DNA from: Platynereis dumerilii
Taxonomy: Eukaryota > Annelida > Polychaeta > Phyllodocida > Nereididae
Direction: 5' to 3'
Assembly: GCA_026936325.1 (NCBI GenBank)
Contig: JAPTHN010000012.1
Coordinates: 41,612,537 to 41,676,536, forward strand
Length of the DNA stretch: 64,000 nt
In this document: positions 13,270 to 56,100 of the stretch, one piece after another
How the letters are laid out: each line of letters starts with the position of its first letter
Numbering within the stretch: the stretch's first letter is position 1
Position numbers and translations under genes: made by a program
Notes under the pieces: model-generated
Databases searched by the model: none
What the model was told of the DNA's origin: nothing
Seen by the model: only the letters and a program-made list of their open reading frames with translations

Positions 13270-13475
13270 AACCAGTGGCGTAACTGGGGGGTCTCGAGTA
13301 GGGGGGCATGCGATTCTCTGGGGGGCACCCAATATACTAATTGTGTATATTTTAGCCAAATTACAAAGTTCATATGGGGGGGCAGCTGGGGGGGGGGCAC
13401 AGGTCCTATATGGGGGGCATGTGCTTCCTCCCCCCCCGTGCCCCCGCCCCCAATGGATGCCACTGTCTCTAACCC
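13270..13475. mobile_element. G-rich palindromic element (GTGGCGTAAC family), copy 1
   Basis: Ends of the type AGTGGCGTAACTGGGGGG and GGATGCCACT bracket an interior of GGGGGGCAC blocks. A second copy lies at about 34597-34790 with the shared interior CACGTGATTCTCTGGGGGGG and ACAGGTCC(T/A)ATATGGGGGG. Resembles non-autonomous hAT-type elements with CAGTGG termini, but no target duplication was demonstrated. Confidence 0.55.
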
Positions 13476-14156
13476 TAGGGCTTAGGGGTCACTGAGATGG
13501 AAATGATATTCGGCGAATGCCAAAATGACGCTCAGGCCCCCCTAGACTACCCGGTCTTGATCAGCCAATGTGCATTTGGTTGAAAGTAAAATAAAACTAT
13601 GTTAGTATGTAAAAGACATTCTGCCAACTAGTGTAAAGGCCTTTATAAAAAAAATTCCAGAAACTTTTTTTCTGTTCCTTTTACTCTTTTTTTTCCATTT
13701 CCCCGACTTTTTTTCCCGTTTCCTCCAAAGTTTTTTCCCTCAGGCACTGTAAGTAATCCCATGGGGCGTTTTGCTCTAACAACTGTTTTCATTTCCCCCA
13801 ACTTATTTTTTTTCATTTCCCAAAACTTTTTTTAAGTTCCCCTAACTTCTTAAACTGGGTGTGCCCCCCAATGCTCCTATGACCCCCTCAAATACACTTT
13901 TCAGAAGGACTCAGAGTATAGCCAGAAAAAAAACAACAACAAACAAACAAAAAAAAAAACAAAACCCCTAAAATACTGAATGTTATGGGGGAATAGGCAT
14001 GAAGCAGCAGTATACCATCATCTTTCCAGGAGTGCGTTCTTCAGTGTAAAAAAATATATCTCATGCAAAAACTTTCAAAATATTTAAAATTTAAGGTGCA
14101 CTTGCCTCAACTTGCTTGTTTCATATATCAACATTTGTTTGTATATGACAACCAGT

Positions 14157-14363
14157 TCTACCATGGGACATTAAATGGAGGTGGGTTGTATCCAGTGTTC
14201 TATGCTGGGGCAACTGAAAGAACCTGGGCATCCCTGAATTAATAGGGTATGTGCCAGACTCACAGGCTTCTCATCTCATCATCATATGGCGATCGCCTGC
14301 CTCGATATAGCCCACTAAGGTGCTACTGAGGTGTGAAACACAAACAAACAAACAAAACAACCA
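14157..14363 (+). mobile_element. SINE family S1, 5'-truncated copy
   Basis: Matches the body of the complete SINE at 35903-36190 (CCATGGGACATTAAATGGAG, GTATCCAGTGTTCTATGCTG, GGCGATCGCCTGCC) and ends in an ACAAACAAACAAA tail. The tRNA-like head is missing. Confidence 0.85.
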
Positions 14364-14659
14364 GTTCTGAAGAAAACAAAGTCTAATCTCAAATAAATTA
14401 GATTCAATGTCTTACCTTCGCTTTTTTGCTTTCACCGTGCAAAAGACAAAACTGAAGTCTGATTTCTGGTCTGCACTTGCATACACAGCATGAATAAGTC
14501 ATGGTATGTCTCATCCTGGTTGCCATGAACACTTTAATTCATAAGTCTATTTCAATTGTGATGGCATCATTGGATATTCTAGCCAGTCTACTTGCTACGT
14601 GGACAGAGACTTATTTCTTTTTGAAATGTGAACTCTGCGATTCATGATAGTTTATGAAG

Positions 14660-15575
14660 TAGGGGGAACGGGGGCACATTGGGACGCGGGGCACTGTGGG
14701 ACGGTGGGGATTTCTTGGATCCTGGCAAGGTATATGATATGGTAGTGCCATCATATCTTGTAATTTCACATCCTGATGCTTCTATAATTTTATTGACAAA
14801 TTACAGCCACATGCAGAAGTATGGCGAGCAATAGTTTGTTTTCCTACTACTTAAGTAAATATGGACGGGTTCAATTTGAACCATTCTGTGGACAAACCAT
14901 GAGCAATGAGGCTTTCTCAGTGCTTTTATAAATTTTATATATCGTAACGAACAGTTATGAATTGCTATCGTGATAAACACACTCACTGGTGTCCGAGAAA
15001 TTAGCATTTTGGTGTAAAAGTCATATCGGGGTTCATTGGGACAGTGAATTCGGAGCACATTGGGACACACTTAATATGGCAGAATTTAAGTGTCCAAGCA
15101 CGCAACAGGTGTTCAGGCCACAGTGAATAGAGGTATAGTGGATTACCATGCTCTGTGAACAAATTTGTCGCAAAGCACTGTGTGTTACTTACATAGATGT
15201 CCGCACCCAGGACAGTTTATGTTAAATGTTTAAAACTGTTTAAAGTTATGAACTATTGGCACTACAAGGTGTTAATGCACTGTATATTGTCTTATGCACT
15301 ACTTATATATGATATCTATTGCACATGGAGTGTTAAAATGATTTTTTAATTGATGTCCCAATGTGCCCCGGCTGTGCCAGCTGGGGCACATTGGGAAAGT
15401 CATTTTTACGACTCTCTGGCAGCAAAAGGGTAGGTGCAGTCTAGTTTATTATGCCTTGCATTTAAGCTCAATGGTATTGGTGATAATCATGCAAACTTCT
15501 GAGTTCTTCAGTGCTTTCAGCATTGAGCAAAATTAGTAGACGTTAAAAGCGTCCCAATGTGCCCCCGTTCCCCTA
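14660..15575. mobile_element. Non-autonomous DNA element with CACATTGGGAC motif
   Basis: Inverted termini of 27 bp: TAGGGGGAACGGGGGCACAT at 14660 and its reverse complement ending at 15575. The word GCACATTGGGAC or GTCCCAATGTGC recurs internally near 15010, 15050, 15355 and 15385. No transposase frame. Superfamily not assigned. Confidence 0.75.
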
Positions 15576-15599
15576 TCATAATCAGGGCTTCGGAGTCGG

Positions 15600-15715
15600 G
15601 TAGTAAGTCAACCGACTCTTACTCCCAACTCCTGTGGCTTTCTAAAAAGTGACTCAGACTCCTTAAGTCTCCTGAATTATGACCTCAACTCCCGACTCCG
15701 CCTATCGCCATCATT
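15600..15715. repeat. GGAGTCGG-rich interspersed repeat
   Basis: Clusters of CGACTC, ACTCC and GACTCC variants (for example CCGACTCTTACTCCCAACTC). A related, diverged block lies at about 59110-59225 in intron 5 of the hydrolase gene. Confidence 0.5.
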
Positions 15716-15994
15716 GCACACAAATATTACATGGTTAGCAGACTTAAACATCAACTTAACAAAAATTCAAAGTGAAACAAACAACATTCTTACACATTTC
15801 ACATTATATTTACATTTATTAACATTCAGCACAACCTTGTGACCAATTCAGAAGGTGTGGAAATGCAGAAACAATGAGAGGTATTGTGCGCTTTAAACAG
15901 GTGGAGAAGAATCATATTTACAAAGTTGCGAATAAAATGTGAACTGGTCAAAATGTGCCAATGGAGCCATTGAGACTTACAAAAGACTGTCTCT

Positions 15995-16135
15995 TCAGGA
16001 CGGTTGTTGGTAGGGCGGAGTCTCACAGTCCCTTGAAACTGAGACCTGCATGCTGCTGCCACCTGGGGACTGCATGCTGCTGCCACCTGGCACAAAGTTC
16101 ATTTGCTATGCTGCTCCAAGAATTTGGCCTAGTTC
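15995..16135 (+). repeat. Family B repeat head (GCATGCTGCTGCCACCTGG)
   Basis: Contains the diagnostic words GCATGCTGCTGCCACCTGG and CACAAAGTTCATTTGCTATG, the first partly duplicated in tandem. The same unit occurs at 35384-35745, 36384-36905 and, inverted, about 61945-62005. Confidence 0.6.
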
Positions 16136-16261
16136 CAAAAGATAGATAGAGATATATGGTAAGTGCTGCCCTCTAAGCCCAGTTCTGGGTGCTTTTAAAA
16201 CTGCTTATGAGGGTTGATTGGTAATATCTTTTACTTGCCCTGCATAGACCCTGATGCAAGG

Positions 16262-16432
16262 GCCACCAATTTTTATTAAACGTCTCATACAAATTACATC
16301 TAGCTAGGATTTTGCTCGTGAAGGTCCACTGAAAATTTCGGGTTCCTCAACGGGGAGTTGAACCCATGCAGACAAAGACCTTCAGCAGAGCATGCGGGCA
16401 TCTTAAGCACTCAGCCACCCAAATCATTGAAC
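16262..16432 (-). mobile_element. tRNA-derived SINE (family S5), minus strand
   Basis: On the minus strand, an A-box-like TGGCTGAGTGCTTAAG is followed about 45 bp on by the B box GGGTTCAACTCCC. The body then runs to TTTAATAAAAATTGG. No matching acceptor stem, so it is a SINE rather than a tRNA gene. It lies just downstream of the TSPEAR stop codon, and its AATAAA (16272-16277 on the minus strand) is the nearest poly(A)-signal candidate for that gene. Confidence 0.6.
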
Positions 16433-16664
16433 AGTCACAAAGTTTTGGTTGGGAACACTTACTTTCTGATGATCGTCACTGGTGCTCGCAAAATTGCTCC
16501 CTAGGTGGCAGCACAATTCATGAAACTTAATGCCAGATGGCAGCACATGTCATGACAATGTTGGGACTCATCAATAGCAATGACTCAGCTGTCAAGCTGT
16601 CAACTTGAATGCTGCATGCTTAACTTCCCCAAAAGTGTTCATCAACACAATATCACTGATTTGG

Positions 16665-49524
<32,860 letters not shown>

Positions 49525-49612
49525 AATGGCAAAGACACATCATGTGATCACAAGTCACGTGGGGTACTCCTTGTAATAGTGCATTGATAGAACAATTGTC
49601 AAAAAAATTCAC

Positions 49613-50720
49613 GGTGTCGTTAAGACTCTACATTTCGTTTTTGCAACGCAGGCATTGGTTGAATTTCAACTAATATTGAAATTAAGTACCTCTCTAAAGT
49701 GGTGAATATCACAAATGATCTAATTATGTAAAGGTAATAGCTATGTGTTCACTTTAAGATGTTCAAAAATGAAATTTCTGAAATATACAATCAAAGAAAG
49801 TGGCATGAATTGGACACTTTTAAATTCAACATTTTAAAAATTGTTTCTTGCAAGTCCTTTAAAAATGGCTGAAATAATCCAAAACATTTTGAGGTGTCTT
49901 AAAGATCTAAAACCGATTTCTCATCTTGATTAAAATCATTTCTTTTTACAAATCCAATTCAAGTTCAAATGTCAGATTTAATGCATGATATCCACTTAAT
50001 ATAATGAGCCCATTCAAAGCAATACTTATCATTCAATTAATTGTAAATCCTTGCCTAAATTGAATAATTTTGTATAAAACTCCAATGCAAATCAGTTACA
50101 GATTTGACTGCGCTTCAAAGTTATTTATAGATAAATTTCTATGAATAATTCAATTAGTCCTTGAAGAAGATTTGTAAATGAATCGAAAATGCCTTTAAGA
50201 TGTTTGTAAAGTGTTAGCCAGCCACTCAAGTACCAATTACTGCCAATTGAGTTGCCCCAATGCTGTGGTAGACCGAAGGTTGCCCTTGTATGGCTTGGCT
50301 CCACCCCCTGTCAAGGAAACCCTGCCCCCTTCTACCCCCTCTTCCCACCCTTGCCATATATAAGATTGGGGTGGGCTATTTGCCCCCTGAGATTACTCCC
50401 AAGGGTAATTTATCAAAAGTCACTTCACAGCCCATAAAATACACAAGTTGACTTGACACACCAACAGACTCACTCACTATGCAAATTGAATTTACAAAGT
50501 AAGAATTAAGAGTCTATCTTTTCCTTGTTTTCCAGTGTTGATTATGTCGTCCATACCTTTTCTGTTTAAATCTCTCATCAAGTTAAACTAAGAGGTGGAG
50601 AGCTCAGTTTCACTCCCAAGGAGGGGGCAGGTATATTTAAAAACTTTGTTGAACTAATCAAATAGTTTCTTTAAAAAACATTAGGCCTAAATATTTCTGT
50701 TGGCTTTTTTTATTTATATT
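49613..50720. other. Region between TSPEAR and the hydrolase gene
   Basis: AT-rich. It should contain the TSPEAR promoter (minus strand, upstream of 49524), but no convincing TATA box or initiator could be singled out. Confidence 0.35.
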
Positions 50721-50723
50721 TAT

Positions 50724-51345
50724 TCATAAATATATTTTAAAAGGTTTGATCACTCAGCAAAATAAGCATGCTGTTTTTCGGTAATGCCCTTTAGAACTAA
50801 CATGAACACAAATAGTTGCTAAAGTTCTTGTCAAGTGGACAATTGAAAAACTTACAGATTTATAGTTTCATAATCTGAAGGTACATGCCCTCATCATATT
50901 TATGTGGAATCTCAAATTCTTTTCTATGTTGTTGAACTGTGTCACAGCTTGCATCCCTATTCTCTGGCATTGCAATATATGTAAAATAGCTACAAACTGT
51001 GTTGTCATTTTATACTTGGTAAGATTCCCCAGCTTCTAGCCAATAAGAATCCACCTCAACTGAGCATCATAGTTTCAACACAATGTCATTGAGTGAAAAA
51101 ACTGTATTCTACCACAAAGACAAATGGGAGGGAGCAGGGCGGTAACTGCTGCTTCTGCGAAATATGCATAATTTGTCAAAACTAATGAATATGTAAAAAT
51201 GTCTGTAACGGACATTTTGTTTTATTATTATATTGTAACAGACATTTTGTTTTATTATTATATTGTTATTTATTCTTAAGGGCATTACCGAAAAACAGCA
51301 TGCTTATTTTGCTGAGTGATTAACCCTTTTAAAATATATTTATAA
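50724..51345. mobile_element. 620-bp foldback element
   Basis: Inverted arms of about 70 bp: AAAATAAGCATGCTGTTTTT with CGGTAATGCCCTT at the left and the mirror image near 51280-51345. The core, about 50868-51100, is related to the arms of the element at 58190-59045 (GCATTGCAATATATGTAAA, GATTCCCCAGCTTCTAGCC). Confidence 0.75.
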
Positions 51346-51384
51346 AAAAACACAAAAAAAAAAAACACATCAGATGTGAAAACA

Positions 51385-51657
51385 AGGATGGGTGAATGAT
51401 TGGGCTTCACATCCTATTTTTAGTTGAATAATGAACCTTTTAGGGTTCCTTGTCTAAACCATGTTAAAGAACCCTTAAAGGTTTCATATTGAACATTTTT
51501 GTTGAGAGTGTAGGAATAGAGGAGGACACAGCAATGAGGCGAAAGATGATTGAAACTGCTGTTGTCCGACATAGGTCCAGGTGATCTGACCAGAACTGAT
51601 TTCAAACTCACAACTCAGAGATTCGAGGCCCGGACTCCGGAGCTCTACCAACTGAGC
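51385..51657 (-). mobile_element. SINE family S2, minus strand, interrupted by a MITE piece
   Basis: The SINE body starts at the right with a tRNA-like head (GGTAGAGCTCCGGAGTCC, on the minus strand) and continues to GAGGAGGACACAGCAATGAG. It resumes beyond a 3' fragment of the CACTCTTAA MITE (51423-51510) as GATTGGGCTTCACATCCTAT. Head-to-head with the copy at 51658. Confidence 0.7.
51423..51510. mobile_element. CACTCTTAA MITE, 3' fragment
   Basis: Matches the last 88 bp of the complete copies (AATGAACCTTTTAGGGTTCC, AGAACCCTTAAAGG, GAGAGTG) and is followed by TA. Inserted in a SINE. Confidence 0.75.
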
Positions 51658-51870
51658 AGGGGGGAGGTTTGGTCTAGCGTTAGCGTGCTGGCTGCCAATC
51701 GATGGGTCCAGGGTTCGAATCCAGCGGTTGTCGAGTCACCTTGACCCATGATGGATGCCTGTTTCAATCATCCTTCACCTCATTGCTGTGTCCTCTTCCT
51801 GTCCTAATTAGCTTACCAAGTGCAAAAATACAGGACGTATAGCCCCAATCATCCATCCATCCACCAACTA
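51658..51870 (+). mobile_element. SINE family S2, complete plus-strand copy
   Basis: Head with an A-box-like TTTGGTCTAGCGTTAGCGTG and a B box GGGTTCGAATCC; body CCTGTTTCAATCATCCTTCA; end ACAGGACGTATAGCCCCAAT. Cloverleaf pairing does not close, so it is not a tRNA gene. Confidence 0.8.
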
Positions 51871-52539
51871 AGCTAACCTTCTTTGCACACATTAGAGTCA
51901 GTACAAGTTTTATATATAAACTGCAAGGTGGCAGTGCAGAACCGAGCCAAGTCAGTCATGGTCGAAGTCCAGACTTATGACATAGGGGACCATTCAGTGT
52001 TTTAATCCTTCATTGATTTTGTAATATTTGTTAGACAAGTTAACTCAAACCACAGACCATAACATTGGTCTAATGACTTGGATAATGTGTGTAGAAAATC
52101 TGGGAGCATTCTTCAGACATATTATTTGCACTCTGCTGGGCTAATGTGCTGACAAAAAGGTAATTACTTCATATATGTCTGTGTATTTCTATTATATTCC
52201 AGATAGATTCTTTGTATTCTAGATATATTCTACACATTGTTGTAGTATAAGTACATGTACTGAACAAGCGTTGTAGATGTTTTATTATTATATGTGTAAC
52301 TGACATGTGTCTCAAGTTTGCGATTAATCTAGATCTTGGTTGGGCTTGGCATGTCGAACGAGATCAAATTTTGGTCACTTCACGAAAAATTTGGATTGTA
52401 TGCAACACATCTTTTGGTTGATCCGTATGGAACTGGTGGTGGCATATCGTGATGAAAAGATAAGACCGTTTCATTACCTACTAGTTTCCACCAAGCCTAG
52501 ATCAACTCTTATATACATTTTAATTATATTTTCTCAGGT

Positions 52540-53141
52540 ATGAGTCAGTTGCCCTTAATTCCTTCGATGGAAGAGGATCTTGTCCATGGAACTGTCAGCC
52601 CGGAATTCCAGAGGGTGCGAAATGTCTTTGAGTAAGTTAACTTGGTCAAACACTCGTTTTTTACACATAACAAATTTTATCAAAACAACTACAGTGGTAC
52701 CTGCATTGTAAGACGCCTGTTAGAAGACTGACTTGCCTTATGTGACTGCCTTCCTCTTGCACTTAGTATGTATTTTTAGTGCATTTCGCATCCCCGCGAG
52801 AGACCTCACCCCCACGAGAGACCGCTGCATGACCACCGAAGGGGCGGTCTAATAATTCTGGAACCATGCACTGTAAATGAGAAGCTTCTTGTATATCACT
52901 TCAGGTTGGTTAGGAAGCAAAAATTATAATATGTAAATGGCACAGCCATGAAATTCGCGCAGCTCTTAAAAGTTTTTTTAGGACTTATGGTTTTACAATA
53001 ACTTTCATTAAATTCATATCATATTCAAAAGGCAGTTATGTTTCTGTTTCAAAAAATTGAAAGACAGATACATCGAAAAATAGAGAGAAATTTAGACTAG
53101 AAACTATTAGAAAGATAAAGTAGATCAAAAATACAATATAT

Positions 53142-53181
<40 letters not shown>

Positions 53182-56100
53182 GATAGCAAATAAATAGGAT
53201 TGAGAATAAATAGAATTGATTGATAATCAGCTAAATAGTAAGAACTTACTAAAAAGGAAGACAACACTGAAAGCTGCCAAATTAAAGTCTATGCTAGATT
53301 GTTGATATTACATAATAGTGATAACAAAAATAATAACATGATCTGCATGTAGATTAATTGCTCACTGTTACATAATAATCAGTTGACAAAGATTATGTAA
53401 CCTTAATTATGTTATGTTTTATTGTCTGTTTTGAAATGAAATGAATCACATGTTAAAAATTTAATTTAGCTTGTCAAGGCTTATAATTAACTATTCCATA
53501 AAAATAATAGATAAAGGGAATATTAATGGAGAAAATCGAATTTTTAAGACACTTTTGAATATGAATATGTCATGTTTTGTTAATTTCGAAATTAAATTAT
53601 TGATAAGAAGCTGGTCCCACTTGACCTAATTTCCTGCTGTCGACCATTGATGTTGAGACCATCACTGCTCAGATTTTTGAAACCTTTCTTGTGCTAAGTT
53701 TCGCTGCGCGAATATAAAATTATATATCCAGTGGTAGGGGGCTAGGGGCTGGGACATTCTTTGAAATAAAGAAATCTCGTCAAGTTTTTGTGGTAGAAAA
53801 ATAAATTATTTCCAGGCTGTTTTGAAGCAAATGGCATTCATTGAAAACTAATGCAGGTATGCTGTTATTTGGCTTTATTCATTATAATCCAAAAACCAAG
53901 TGCATAATAAGAAAAAGTTCTGTTTGTTTTCAGGAAGAACTTCCGCCAGGGTTTAGATACTGGGGCAGCATTTAGCGTATTTTACCGAGGCAAACAAGTC
54001 GTTCACTTATGGGGAGGCCATTCGGACAGTCGTAGCAAAACAACATGGGAGGAGGACACTTTGTGCATGTGTTGGTCAGTGACAAAAGCTATCACTTCTC
54101 TGTGCCTTGCAAAATTGGCCGACGAACAACGAATAGACTTCAACCGTCCGGTTTCATTCTACTGGCCGGAGTTCGCACAAAACGGCAAAGGTCATATCAC
54201 TGTTGCACAACTTGTGAGCCATCAGGTATTTGTGATTTTAAAGTCTGAATTGGATAATCCTTGAGCAATTGCAAAAGCACAAATATGTAGACCGATATAC
54301 ATAGCTGTCTTAGGCCATTTCTACCATACATGTCTACATGACCAACTTAACTTCTGTAAAAATTATTTAGCTTATCTGTAGCTTGCACTTATTGTTACTG
54401 AGATAATTGACAGTTATATTTAAAAATCAATATTCTGAGTAAAATATATGATTTAGTAGTGAGGTTTTTTCTTTCAAATAATTTGCATAATGTGTGCCTT
54501 AATATTTTCTACTGTCAGGCAGGACTTGTTGCAATTGATGGAGTTCAGTTTGACCTTAACTTTGCCAAGGATCAGACGAAGATTGCGAAAGCTTTGGCAA
54601 AACAGAAGCCATTATGGACACCCGGTTGGTATTCAACTATCAATTCTCTTAATTTAAGTTATGATAGAGAATTACCATCATGCTATCCTGACATTGCCAC
54701 AAGTTACACTCTTAAAGCAAAAGGTTCTTGATGGTATGTTTAAAGAACCCACTGCAGAAAAAAGGTTCTAAATTTTTTTGTAAAATTGAAAAGGTTCAGT
54801 ACTTGGTGGGAAGTCCTATGATAGGACCCTATGCTCCCAACTTGAGAGAAAGGGGTTCTATTGTAGGTGTGAGTTTTACAAGACGTATACTGCACTTGGC
54901 TGCTGTTCTGGTAATTATTGACAACTTTTTTTTTCCAAAAAAAAAAATATATATATCGGCCATTTTAAAGCAAATTCACCTCGTTCCGCAAATTTTAGCC
55001 CGTCCACATTTTGTTACCGCTGATCCTGCAAAAGCGTTCTATTCTGCAACTGCGCATCCACATTATATTAAAAAATCCAACTCTCCGCTGTTCTGCAAAT
55101 TTGCTGTGTCCACATTTTACTATGTACGATGCTAGCACCATACTGCTGACGCAGTTTCACAGCCTTTTTTTCCAATTTTGCCTCTGGCCTCCTGTTGGGA
55201 GGCCTGTGCTCATCTTATCAGAGGCACATTGCGCCAAATAGAATGATTAACCATAATATTATACCAATATATCAGCGAAGTGCCGTAGCTTCGCCTAAAA
55301 AAACCCACAATTTTTTCTTATTTCCAACAAAACGATGATGAAAGTGCAAAACCTTGTATGTCAAAATGTTGCTATTTTTAGATTTTGGGTGGAATGACTA
55401 TTTCAATATCCAATACATGTTGTCAATTGGTCACCTTGCCAGTTTGCTATTTTTTGGAAGCTGTAACAGACTGATTTCACCAAACCTTGTATGTCGATTT
55501 GTTCCAAAAAGTGAAAGTGCAAAACCTTGTAACTCAAATCAGAACTTTGAGGCGCATATTTTGGGATATTTCAACTTTTTTTTTAGAAACAATGATTTTG
55601 GTACTTTTATATGGCTCACAGCAAATTTCCTAATTAAAAAAAATTTACATGCCTATATTTGTTTTGGTCATGTACATGTAGGCTATTGAAGAGGAGTGTG
55701 CACGAAAATTTGAAAAAATTTGCATTTTCCTCTTTCTTGCCATTGTAGCCACTCAATAAAATTTGTTATGGTTATCCATCATGGTCAAATTATAATTTTT
55801 ACTGAACACACATAGATTGAAAGTATATTCAATGCTGCAAGTTGCTTTAAAATGTGATAAATGATCGAGTTACAAGGTTTTGCACTTTAATTGACTTGTA
55901 AAAAGTGAAAGTGCAAAACCTTGTAAGTCGACATTTTCAATCATATCTGATGGTAACACCAATGCAAGGGGTCAACAACCTATGACAAAAAATATGCTAC
56001 AAATGGGTGTCACTTTCTATATATCAGGTTGACCATAACTCACATATTAATAAATAAATATTAACATAAAAAAAAGATGTTTGATAGTTTTTTTCATTTT

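Noticed and set aside
54459-54731. Single-exon reading of the 90-codon frame
   Set aside because: Only 54519-54624 is an exon of the hydrolase; the rest is intron and MITE read in frame by chance.
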